Part shown: positions 51,683 through 59,730 of the stretch, in pieces | How positions within the stretch are numbered: position 1 is the first letter of the stretch | Layout of the letters: the number at the start of each line of letters is the position of its first letter | Source: Acidimicrobiaceae bacterium | GTDB lineage: Bacteria > Actinomycetota > Acidimicrobiia > Acidimicrobiales > Ilumatobacteraceae | Direction: 5' to 3' | DNA length: 64,000 nt | Assembly (NCBI GenBank): GCA_024641005.1 | Contig: JAHEDX010000008.1 | Span: 11,881 to 75,880, forward strand | Notes under the pieces: generated by a model | Told to the model about the DNA's origin: nothing | Seen by the model: only the letters and a program-made list of their open reading frames with translations | Database searches by the model: none | Position numbers and translations under genes: made by a program

Positions 51683-54025
51683 TCAGGCGTCGACGGGGAC
51701 GAGTTCCTCTGCGTCTGACGTGCCCAGGGACGCGTGCAGCTCCTCGAGCTCGTGTCCCTCGACATTGAGGGTCGGGATGAGTCGATCGAGCCATTTCGGG
51801 AACCACCAGTTCTTCGACCCGAGCAGTTCCATCGTGGCCGGCACGAGCAGCATGCGCACGAGCGTCGCGTCGAGCAGCACCGCGAGCGCCAGGCCGGAGC
51901 CGAACAACTTGACGATGCGGTTGTCCTCGAGCAGGAAGGCGCCGAACACGACGACCATGATCGCGGCCGCCGCGGTGATGACCCGCGCTGTGGCGGCGAG
52001 GCCGTCGGCGACCGAGTTGACGGGGTCGCCGGTGCGGTCGTACTCCTCCTTGACGCGTGACAGCAGGAAGACTTCGTAGTCCATCGACAGGCCGAAGACG
52101 ATAGCGAACAGCATCATCGGCACGAACGGTTCGATCGGCGCCGGTTCGATGCCGGTGAGTCCGCCCAACCAGCCCCACTGGAAGATCGCGACGATCACGC
52201 CGTACGCGGCCGAGATCGACAGCATGTTCATGATGACCGCCTTCAGGGGCACGAGCAGCGAGCGGAACACCATCATCAGCAGCAGGAACGAGACGGCCAG
52301 AACAGCGCCGTAGAACACGAGGATGCGGCCACCGAGGTAGTTGCTGAAATCGATGTTGGCCGGCACCGAGCCCGTGAGGTGGACGACGACGTCGGTGTCG
52401 GCGACCACGGGTGGGATCACCTCGTTGCGAAGCCGGTCGACGGTGTCTTCAGTGGCGGAATCCTGTGGCGACGTCTTCGGGATGATGCGCAGGATGAACG
52501 CGTCAGATGCGGCCGGGTCGTTCAGATCGCTCGGGAACGGCTGCGAGACCGAATCCACGCCAGGGTCGGCGGCAATGGCGGCGGCGAGCTCGCCGACCAC
52601 CGGAACGTCCTGTGGCCCCGAGACCTCGGCGGCGACGACGAAGGGACCATTGAATCCGGGGCCGAACCCTTCGGCGACGAGGTCGTATGCCTGGCGGGTC
52701 GTGGTGTCCTCGGGGAAGTTGCCCTCGTCGGCGAAACCGAGACGCAGGCCGAGCACCGGAGCGGTGAGCACCACCAGGATGCCTCCGGCGACCAATACGC
52801 CGGTCCACGGACGAGCCTGCACCAACCGGCTCCACCGGTACGCCCAGGTCTCGCGGATCGGCTTGTGCCGTCGAGGCGGAACCTCGGCTCGCAGTGGCTT
52901 GATCGCCAGGCTGGTGAGCAGGGTGCCGACGAAGAACACCGCGCCGGTCACGCCGAGCACGGGGACCCTGAGCCCGACACCGAGCAGCCCGATCGCGGCG
53001 AAGCCGGCGGCGATGAGCCCACGCCAGCGGGTCACCTCGATGCGGTTACCGGCCAACGCGAGCAGTGCGGGCAACAAGGTGATCGAGGCGAGCAGCGTGA
53101 CCGCCACGGTGGCGGCCGCCGCGATACCCATTCCGGCGACGAACTTCAATCCGATCAACAGCATGCCCAGCAGCGACATCACGACGGTGATCCCGGCGAA
53201 CACGACCGCTCGGCCGGCCGTGTCCATGGCGCCGACGGTCGCCTGCTCGGAGGTTGCTCCGGCATGTGTCAGCTCTCGATACCGCGTGATGATGAACAGG
53301 GCGTAGTCGATACCGACACCGAGTCCGATCATGATGCCGATCAGCGGAGCGAACTCGGGGATGCTGACGACGTTCGTCAGCAGCGACACCAGTCCGAAGC
53401 CACCGGCTCCCACCCCGGCGACGGCGATACCGATCGGAAGTCCCATCGCCAGCACGGAACCGAAGGCCAGGATCAGCACGACGATTGCGAATGCGAGACC
53501 GATCAACTCGGATTGCGGGGGTTCGAAGTTGGCGAAGGCGCGTCCGCCCAACTCGACTCGCAGGCCGTCGATTCCGGGGATCGCGTCGTCGATCTGGGAC
53601 CCGATCGCTGCTGCCTCGTTCTGGTCGATGTCGTTGGCGAGGTTGATCTCGGCGAACGCGATCGTTCCGTCAGCACTGATCTGCTCGGCGCCGAACGGTG
53701 TGTACGGGCTGATGACCCTGACGCCGGGGATCTGAGCGACCTGATCGAACATGTCGGTCATCGCAGCCTCGATCTCAGGGCTGGTGATGCCGTCGGGAGA
53801 CTGGAAGACGATCTGGCCGCCGAAGCTGCCCGCTCCGAACTGGGGGAAGTACTCGGCGATCGTCTCGAACCCACTCGCACTCTCGGACGCCGGTGTCTCG
53901 AACTCGCCGTTGAAGGATGAACCGATCAGGCCGCCGAGCGCGTTGAGGCCGACGAGGAGGGCGATCCAGATCCCGACGACGATCCAGCGATGGTGGTAAC
54001 ACCAGCGGGCGAGGTTGCGATACAT
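51683..54025 (-). CDS. MMPL/RND family transporter
   Basis: 780 residues: two halves each with a large extracytoplasmic loop and six-helix bundle. The N-terminal anchor (R-W-I-V-V-G-I-W-I-A-L-L-V) precedes the first loop; G-I-G-V-D-Y-A-L-F-I-I-T-R-Y-R-E and V-F-G-L-S-M-D-Y-E-V-F-L-L-S-R-V-K-E-E-Y are the two D-Y/F-containing MMPL signatures for proton coupling. It probably exports a lipid or drug. GGAG lies 7 nt before the ATG. A divergent TetR gene suggests ligand-induced control. Confidence 0.93.
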   Translation of the reverse strand: MYRNLARWCYHHRWIVVGIWIALLVGLNALGGLIGSSFNGEFETPASESASGFETIAEYFPQFGAGSFGGQIVFQSPDGITSPEIEAAMTDMFDQVAQIPGVRVISPYTPFGAEQISADGTIAFAEINLANDIDQNEAAAIGSQIDDAIPGIDGLRVELGGRAFANFEPPQSELIGLAFAIVVLILAFGSVLAMGLPIGIAVAGVGAGGFGLVSLLTNVVSIPEFAPLIGIMIGLGVGIDYALFIITRYRELTHAGATSEQATVGAMDTAGRAVVFAGITVVMSLLGMLLIGLKFVAGMGIAAAATVAVTLLASITLLPALLALAGNRIEVTRWRGLIAAGFAAIGLLGVGLRVPVLGVTGAVFFVGTLLTSLAIKPLRAEVPPRRHKPIRETWAYRWSRLVQARPWTGVLVAGGILVVLTAPVLGLRLGFADEGNFPEDTTTRQAYDLVAEGFGPGFNGPFVVAAEVSGPQDVPVVGELAAAIAADPGVDSVSQPFPSDLNDPAASDAFILRIIPKTSPQDSATEDTVDRLRNEVIPPVVADTDVVVHLTGSVPANIDFSNYLGGRILVFYGAVLAVSFLLLMMVFRSLLVPLKAVIMNMLSISAAYGVIVAIFQWGWLGGLTGIEPAPIEPFVPMMLFAIVFGLSMDYEVFLLSRVKEEYDRTGDPVNSVADGLAATARVITAAAAIMVVVFGAFLLEDNRIVKLFGSGLALAVLLDATLVRMLLVPATMELLGSKNWWFPKWLDRLIPTLNVEGHELEELHASLGTSDAEELVPVDA

Positions 54026-54194
54026 GCTGTTCTCCGACGTGGGGGGTGAGCGGCGGGTGAGATCGAGGTGATCCGTACGTGTCTAACGGCGGGATTGTTG
54101 AATCGCAACGGTGTCGTAGCGGAATGTGCCGGGTGTCACAGCGATTCTCATGCTTTCCGGTAGGTCGGGATCGTGGATTCGGTCTCGATACCGA

Positions 54195-54206
54195 TACGGT
54201 TCCGTA
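54195..54206. promoter_or_regulatory. Candidate TetR operator
   Basis: TACGG-TT-CCGTA lies 5 bp before the TetR start codon in the 186-bp divergent region. Further CCGTA half-sites occur in the region, for example ATCCGTACG near 54071. Binding here would block the regulator's own transcription and could affect the MMPL gene. Confidence 0.45.
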
Positions 54207-54211
54207 GCAGT

Positions 54212-54772
54212 ATGGCTCGACCTCTCAGTGACGCCGCCCGCCGAAAGATGCTACGGGCCACGCAGGACATTGCGGTCGCGCACGGCCTGGAGGGGTTCTC
54301 GGTCGACGAGGTGGCCCGTCGTTCGGGTGTGGCGAAGAGCACGATCTATCGGCACTTCGGGACCGGTGACGAGCTGCTGTTGGCCGCGATGGGTGAACTC
54401 GTCGACGCGGTGCCCGACGCCGACACTGGGTCGCTGCTCGGCGATCTCACGCTGATCATGACGCAGTTCGTGGCGATCGCGACGCAGCCGTCGATCCGGC
54501 GGCTGTTCACGTCGGTGCTGAACCGCTCGCTCGACAACGACGACTTCGCCGCCCTGCAGGAAGAGCTCGTGACCGAACGCAAGGCCCCCATGCGCCGAGC
54601 TCTGCAGCGCGGTATGGCCCGGGGCGAGATCGACCCCGAGATCGACCTCGAGTTGGCGAGCACGATCGTGCAAGGCCCGTTCGTCGCTCGCGTACTCCAC
54701 GAGCGCGGATCGTTTCGGCAGGGCGAAGTCGAACGGATCGTCGAATTGATGGTCAAGGCGATGGCGCCCTGA
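54212..54772 (+). CDS. TetR family transcriptional regulator
   Basis: 186 residues from ATG 54212. The helix-turn-helix is F-S-V-D-E-V-A-R-R-S-G-V-A-K-S-T-I-Y-R-H-F (about 30-50), and the C-terminal domain is the TetR_C_11-like ligand domain. It is divergent from the MMPL exporter, the usual arrangement for a repressor of that transporter. Confidence 0.92.
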   Translation: MARPLSDAARRKMLRATQDIAVAHGLEGFSVDEVARRSGVAKSTIYRHFGTGDELLLAAMGELVDAVPDADTGSLLGDLTLIMTQFVAIATQPSIRRLFTSVLNRSLDNDDFAALQEELVTERKAPMRRALQRGMARGEIDPEIDLELASTIVQGPFVARVLHERGSFRQGEVERIVELMVKAMAP

Positions 54773-54853
54773 ACCGGCGTCAGTGACCGATGGCACCTTC
54801 GATGGCCCACGTCCGGTTCTGCCTCGGCTGGTGATGGCGACCAGACTCTGCCC

Positions 54854-56023
54854 ATGACCACCGCCGTGATCGTCGACGCGATTCGAACCCCGCTCGGTCG
54901 TCGGAACGGGAAGCTCAAGGATTGGCATCCGGTCGATCTGGCGGCGCACACGCTCGAGGCATTGCAGCAGCGCAACGATCTGGACCCGAGCATGGTCGAC
55001 GACGTGGTCTTCGGATGCGTGATGCAGGTCGGGGAACAGGCCGTCAACGTGGCGCGCAACGCGGTGCTTGCGGCCGGCTGGCCCGAGTCGGTTCCCGGCA
55101 CGACGGTCGACCGTCAGTGTGGGTCGAGCCAGCAGGCTGCCCACTTCGCCGCCCAGGGTGTGATCGCCGGTGCCTATGACGTTGTGGTCGCCGGCGGGGT
55201 CGAGGTGATGACGAGGGTTCCGATGGGTTCGTCGATGGCGGACGGCAAGTTCGGCTATCCGTTCGGACCTCGGATCGGTGCTCGCTACGCACAGCAGGGC
55301 GGTCTGGTGCCGCAGGGTATTTCGGCCGAGTTGATCGCCGACCAGTGGAACATCACCCGCGAGGAGATGGACGCGATCGGAGTGCAGTCGCAACAGCGAG
55401 CGGCACGTGCCACTGACGAGGGTCGTTTCGACCGTGAGATCCTGCCGTTGCTCGGCGCCGACGGGCAGATGATGACGCGTGACGAGGGCTTGCGCGACAC
55501 GACGCTCGAGACGCTGGCGAAGCTCAAGCCGGCATTCATCGCCGAAGAGGACGGGGGCCGCGTGACCGCCGGGAACTCGTCTCAGATCACCGACGGTGCG
55601 GCTGCGATGTTGATCATGAGCGAGCAGCGGGCGCTCGAGTTGGGGCTCACCCCGCGGGCCAGGTTCGTCGAGTTCGCGCTCGCCGGTACCGACCCTCGGC
55701 TGATGCTGACGGCACCGATCCCGGCCACCCACAAGGTGCTCGAGCGGGCGGGCCTGTCGCTCGCCGACATCGATGCGATCGAGATCAACGAGGCCTTCGC
55801 CGCCGTGGTGCTGGCGTGGGAACGTGAGCACCATCCCGACATGACGAAGGTCAACATCAATGGTGGTGCGATCGCGCTCGGCCATCCGCTCGGTTGTTCG
55901 GGTGCGCGACTGATGACGTCGTTGCTCAACGAACTCGAACGGACCGGCGGCCGGTTCGGCCTGCAGACGATGTGCGAGGGAGGCGGCATGGCCAACGCCA
56001 CGATCATCGAGCGCCTCGGCTGA
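54854..56023 (+). CDS. Thiolase (acetyl-CoA C-acyltransferase)
   Basis: 389 residues with nucleophile C89 (D-R-Q-C-G-S-S), H344 (I-A-L-G-H-P-L-G-C-S-G-A-R) and C374 (M-C-E-G-G-G-M-A). This is a degradative or acetoacetyl-forming thiolase of the FadA/AtoB type; I cannot separate them by sequence. CAGACT ends 6 nt before the ATG. It is 81 bp after the TetR gene. Confidence 0.93.
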   Translation: MTTAVIVDAIRTPLGRRNGKLKDWHPVDLAAHTLEALQQRNDLDPSMVDDVVFGCVMQVGEQAVNVARNAVLAAGWPESVPGTTVDRQCGSSQQAAHFAAQGVIAGAYDVVVAGGVEVMTRVPMGSSMADGKFGYPFGPRIGARYAQQGGLVPQGISAELIADQWNITREEMDAIGVQSQQRAARATDEGRFDREILPLLGADGQMMTRDEGLRDTTLETLAKLKPAFIAEEDGGRVTAGNSSQITDGAAAMLIMSEQRALELGLTPRARFVEFALAGTDPRLMLTAPIPATHKVLERAGLSLADIDAIEINEAFAAVVLAWEREHHPDMTKVNINGGAIALGHPLGCSGARLMTSLLNELERTGGRFGLQTMCEGGGMANATIIERLG

Positions 56024-56154
56024 GCGTGCGTCGGTTCGGTCCGGCTCCGACACGGCGCCCCAGGTCAGAGCGTCGAAATGGCGGCCGGATCACCCCGTTA
56101 TGCACCGACTTCCGCTACCCACAGGGGCTGGGGATAACCAGATAGCCTGAGCGC

Positions 56155-56430
56155 ATGATCATGGCCACGTCTGTGGGGAGTGTGGTATGGGTGCTCGGCG
56201 GGCTGGTGCTGATGGTCGTGCTGTGGAAGACCGGCATGGCCATGCTGAATGCGCTCTCAGCACCCCCGGCCCCGCCACCCGAACCCGGTGAGCTCCGCAA
56301 GATGAATGTCAGGTATAGGTGCGATGTGTGTGGTGTGGAGCTGCGATTGACGCTCGCTCCCGACGAGGATCCACCGCCTCCGAAGCACTGCCTCGAGGAG
56401 ATGATCATCGTCGCCCCGCTGTTCGAATAG
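56155..56430 (+). CDS. Small membrane protein with C-terminal zinc-knuckle-like motif
   Basis: 91 residues: one membrane helix (about 7-28), a Pro-rich linker, then Y-R-C-D-V-C-G-V-E-L-R-L and P-P-P-K-H-C. C-x2-C and H-C could bind one zinc. TAGCCT (56143-56148) ends 6 nt before the ATG (leaderless). Function unknown. It sits beside DnaA-box-like sites and crgA. Confidence 0.65.
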   Translation: MIMATSVGSVVWVLGGLVLMVVLWKTGMAMLNALSAPPAPPPEPGELRKMNVRYRCDVCGVELRLTLAPDEDPPPPKHCLEEMIIVAPLFE

Positions 56431-56441
56431 GCGCTGATCGC

Positions 56442-56507
56442 TTGTCCACAGCGCTGTGGACAAGTCTGGGGGAAATGACATCGCTGTCATTCGTGACGTG
56501 TGGACAA
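56442..56507. other. Cluster of DnaA-box-like sites
   Basis: TTGTCCACA (56442-56450) and its complement TGTGGACAA at 56455-56463 and 56499-56507. The first two form a perfect 24-bp palindrome (56441-56464). ATGACA-TCGC-TGTCAT (56475-56490) lies between. A weaker TGGGGATAA is at 56129-56137. TTGTCCACA is the usual actinobacterial DnaA box. dnaA and dnaN are not in the window, so this is not shown to be the origin. Confidence 0.7.
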
Positions 56508-56543
56508 CCACCTCTCAGGGCGGTGAATCGGATGCGCTGCGTG

Positions 56544-56855
56544 TTATCGCCACTTGGTGGCCGTGTACAGGCCACCGAGGATGCATCCGAGCCCCACCAG
56601 GGTGAGGAAGTTGTTGCCGGTGAACACCAGGTTGCGCAGGATGATCACGACCATGCCTGCCAGGAACAGGATCACCATCAAGACCGGAATCCACGGCTTG
56701 GGTGCCTTCATCTGCGACGTGACAGGTGGTGTGTAGCGAGACGAAGAGTGCACGCCGTGCTCGTTCTCGGTCGGGTTGGCGAAATGCTGCTCACCCGGAC
56801 GAGTGCCCTTTGGCGTCGTACGACCGCCACCTGTCTTGCGTTTTGGAGGTGCCAC
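56544..56855 (-). CDS. crgA: Cell division protein CrgA
   Basis: 103 residues from GTG 56855: a basic N-terminus (A-P-P-K-R-K-T-G-G-G-R), then two membrane helices, K-P-W-I-P-V-L-M-V-I-L-F-L-A-G-M-V and a second ending G-G-L-Y-T-A-T-K-W-R. The W-I-P-x-x-M and final W-R pattern is diagnostic for CrgA, which binds FtsZ, FtsI and PBPs and affects septum formation. Its position between small genes and pabA/pknB is conserved in mycobacteria. Confidence 0.9.
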   Translation of the reverse strand: MAPPKRKTGGGRTTPKGTRPGEQHFANPTENEHGVHSSSRYTPPVTSQMKAPKPWIPVLMVILFLAGMVVIILRNLVFTGNNFLTLVGLGCILGGLYTATKWR

Positions 56856-56919
56856 GGGATGCGAGTCTAGGGCCCGAACCGGAGCACTACGTGTCTGGTG
56901 CCCTCTGTATCGTGGCTGC

Positions 56920-57498
56920 GTGCCCCGCATCCTCGTGATCGACTCGTACGACAGCTTCGTCTACAACCTCGTGCAGTATCTCGGCGAACTGGGTGCTGAC
57001 CCGATCGTGTACCGCAATGACCAGGTCACCGTCGCCGAGGCGCTGGCTCTCGACCCCGATGGCGTGCTGCTCTCGCCGGGCCCTGGCAGGCCCGAGGCAT
57101 CGGGCATCATCTGTGACGCCGTCACTGCCTGTGCGGCGGCCGGCATACCGGTGTTGGGCGTCTGTCTGGGCCACCAGGCGATCGGCCACGTCTACGGCGC
57201 CGCAGTGGTGAGGGCACCAGAGTTGATGCACGGCAAGACGTCACCGATCGAGCATCACGGTGTCGGGGTGTTCGCCGGGTTGCCCTCGCCATTGACGGCC
57301 ACCCGCTATCACTCGCTGGTGCTCGACCCCGACACGATTCCCGATGCGCTCGAGGTGACTGCGCGCTCAGCCGATGGCATCGTGATGGGGGTTCGCCACC
57401 GGCACTTCGATGTCGAAGGGGTGCAGTTCCACCCCGAGAGCATCCTCACGGGCTGCGGACACGATCTGCTTCGCAACTTCCTCGACCGCACGAACTGA
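56920..57498 (+). CDS. pabA: Anthranilate/aminodeoxychorismate synthase component II (glutamine amidotransferase)
   Basis: 192 residues from GTG 56920. I-D-S-Y-D-S-F-V-Y-N-L start, C82 (V-C-L-G-H), H171-P-E173 catalytic triad and S-P-G-P-G-R-P. It supplies ammonia for folate or tryptophan synthesis; the pabA/trpG name is not resolvable from sequence. TATCGT (56908-56913) ends 6 nt before GTG. In M. tuberculosis the trpG/pabA gene occupies the same place next to pknB. Confidence 0.92.
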   Translation: MPRILVIDSYDSFVYNLVQYLGELGADPIVYRNDQVTVAEALALDPDGVLLSPGPGRPEASGIICDAVTACAAAGIPVLGVCLGHQAIGHVYGAAVVRAPELMHGKTSPIEHHGVGVFAGLPSPLTATRYHSLVLDPDTIPDALEVTARSADGIVMGVRHRHFDVEGVQFHPESILTGCGHDLLRNFLDRTN

Positions 57499-57537
57499 CC
57501 GCACGAAACCCCGGATGCGGCAGGTGTGGCCGCGACG

Positions 57538-59649
57538 TCAACCGGTGGTGGTCGTGGTGGCCGCCGTGGTGGGCGGGGCTGTGGTGGGCGCCACGGTGGT
57601 CGTGGTGGTAGTGGTCGTGGTGGTGGTCTGCGCGACGAGCGCCTGGCCCACCACGACGGTGATCACCGTCCCCTTGTCGACTTCCTGATTGCTGGGGACG
57701 CTCTGCTCGAGAACGGTCCCGTCGCGCGGGTCCCCTGCTGCAAGGGTCTTGTAGCTGACATTGATCCCGAGGCCGGCCTCGTCGAGCAGATTGCGCGCCT
57801 GGCCCTCGGTCAGACCGACCAGCGGTGGCACACGGACCTTTCCGGGCCCGGAGCTGACGATCAGCTGCACGGTGCTGCCGCGAGCGACCAGGGTGTTCGG
57901 TGGCGGGTTCGTGTCGATGACGATGCCCGCTGCGATGTTCTCGTCGACCTGCTCGACGGTGGTGACGACCAGCCCGTATTGCGCGGACTCGAGCAGCGCT
58001 CTCGCCACATCGACCGGGTCGTTGATGACGGTTGCGGGGATCGCAACCTGGTCGGGGCCTCCGGACACCACGACCTTGATGACCTGTTCTTGCGGTACCG
58101 CCGTCTCGGCGGCCGGCTCGGTACGGATGACGAGACCGGCAGTGACGTCGCTGAGCTCGGTGACATCCTCGACGCGGAATCCGGAATTGCCGAGGATCGC
58201 GACCGCGTCGGCGAGCGTTCGACCCTCGACGTTGGGCACGATCACGAGCGCCTTCGTCGGGTTGTAGTACAGCTCGATGACGGTGCCCTCGGTCACCACG
58301 GTGCCCGCGGCGGGCACGGTTCGGTGGACGAAATCCTCGTTCACCAGGGGGTTCTCTTCGGGGAACACCTCGTAGGGCAGGTTGAGGGCCTTGAGCGCAC
58401 CGGTGACCGACTGCAACGGTTGATTCGTGTAGTCGTCGAGGGTGCGTGCGGTCGTCGCTGCCTCGCCCTCCTTGGTGAGGCCCTGGTACAGCAGCACGCC
58501 GCCGGCGACCAGGGCGATCAGGGCGATGAACGCGGCCAGCGCATACCAGCCGGTACGAGAGTTGTGGTCTTGGTAGTAGCGGGCGTCGGCCGACGCACCG
58601 GGCGGATACCCGGTGAGATCCGGCCCCGGTTGCATCGGCATCGCAGCGGTCGGCGCGCCCGCGATCTGCGGGTGCACCGTCGTTGGCCCCGAGTTGGCCG
58701 GCTGCACGATGTTGGGCGTGGTGCCGACCGGCTGGGCCGGACCGACCGATCGGGCGGCTGCCACGGCGGCGGCGGGCCGAGCAGCGGCGGCGACGAGGGC
58801 CTGCACCTGCTCGCCATTGCGGAAACGGCGCAGGTCGTCGCGCAGCGCATGGGCGCTGGGATAGCGCAGCTTGGGATCCTTGGCGAGCAGTTTGGCGACG
58901 ATTGCCTCGAACGGCCGGGGGACGCCGTCGACCAGCTTGTTGAGCGGCGTCGGTTGGTCGTGTACCTGCTTGTAGGCGATGCTGACCGGGTTGTCTCCGA
59001 CGAAGGGGGGCTTGCCTGCCACCATCTCGTACATGACGATGCCGAGCGAGTAGAGATCGCTGCGCGGGTCGGGCTGTGCACCCTGGGCCTGTTCGGGCGA
59101 GAAATAGGAGGCGGTTCCCATCACCGAGCCGGCCTGCGTGAGGTTCGACTCGGTCGCCGAGTTCATGGCCCGTGCGATCCCGAAGTCGGCCACCTTCACC
59201 TGGCCGTTCGAACCGATCAGGATGTTGGCGGGCTTGATGTCACGGTGGGCGAGCTCGGCCTCGTGGGCGAACCCGAGCGCGGCCGCGACCTCCGAGGCGA
59301 TCTCTGCGGCCTGGGTCGGGGTGAGCTGCTTGTTGGTCTTGAGGATCTCGGCGAGCGTGCGGCCCTGCACGTACTCCATGGCGATGAAGTAGGTGCCCTC
59401 GTACTTGCCCCAGTCGTAGACGTTGACGATGTTCGGATGGCTCAGGTTTGCGGCAGCTTGCGCTTCGCGTCGGAACCGTTCGACGAAGTTCGGGTCGATC
59501 GCGAACTCGGGGAACAGGATCTTGATCGCGACCTGGCGATCGAGCAGCAGATCGCGCGCCAGGAACACGTCGGCCATGCCGCCGCGCCCAACTCGCTTGT
59601 GGATCTCGTACCGGTCGTTGATGACCGTGGCGTCGCCGCTGTTACTCAT
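57538..59649 (-). CDS. pknB: PASTA-domain Ser/Thr protein kinase
   Basis: 703 residues: kinase domain (14-280) with K43, H135-R-D137, D155-F-G; a juxtamembrane Ala/Pro linker; one helix (367-389); four PASTA domains (about 400-467, 468-533, 534-604, 605-669); and a Thr-rich tail (675-703). The PASTA repeats bind muropeptides or lipid II; the kinase phosphorylates cell-wall and division proteins. AAGGA lies close before the ATG. It is downstream of pbpA (81 bp), and is the only kinase here, whereas mycobacteria also have pknA in this cluster. Confidence 0.97.
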   Translation of the reverse strand: MSNSGDATVINDRYEIHKRVGRGGMADVFLARDLLLDRQVAIKILFPEFAIDPNFVERFRREAQAAANLSHPNIVNVYDWGKYEGTYFIAMEYVQGRTLAEILKTNKQLTPTQAAEIASEVAAALGFAHEAELAHRDIKPANILIGSNGQVKVADFGIARAMNSATESNLTQAGSVMGTASYFSPEQAQGAQPDPRSDLYSLGIVMYEMVAGKPPFVGDNPVSIAYKQVHDQPTPLNKLVDGVPRPFEAIVAKLLAKDPKLRYPSAHALRDDLRRFRNGEQVQALVAAAARPAAAVAAARSVGPAQPVGTTPNIVQPANSGPTTVHPQIAGAPTAAMPMQPGPDLTGYPPGASADARYYQDHNSRTGWYALAAFIALIALVAGGVLLYQGLTKEGEAATTARTLDDYTNQPLQSVTGALKALNLPYEVFPEENPLVNEDFVHRTVPAAGTVVTEGTVIELYYNPTKALVIVPNVEGRTLADAVAILGNSGFRVEDVTELSDVTAGLVIRTEPAAETAVPQEQVIKVVVSGGPDQVAIPATVINDPVDVARALLESAQYGLVVTTVEQVDENIAAGIVIDTNPPPNTLVARGSTVQLIVSSGPGKVRVPPLVGLTEGQARNLLDEAGLGINVSYKTLAAGDPRDGTVLEQSVPSNQEVDKGTVITVVVGQALVAQTTTTTTTTTTTVAPTTAPPTTAATTTTTG

Positions 59650-59730
59650 GGTCCTTGTCTCGTTCCGGACACCCAGACTGGGTGCACCGAACGTTGGTCG
59701 AGGTTATCGACCCCTTGGTGAAGTACACGT

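Noticed and set aside
56442-56507. Chromosomal origin oriC
   Set aside because: Only three exact boxes, no clear AT-rich unwinding region, and dnaA/dnaN are not in the window.
57544-57640. GGT/CCA microsatellite as a separate element
   Set aside because: It encodes the Thr-rich tail of PknB; a similar stretch near 62940-62990 encodes the PstP tail.
57526-59721. Plus-strand frame opposite pknB, and similar frames opposite hydA, mmsA, MMPL, thiolase and pbpA
   Set aside because: All are complete antisense shadows of well-supported genes, with no recognisable motifs.
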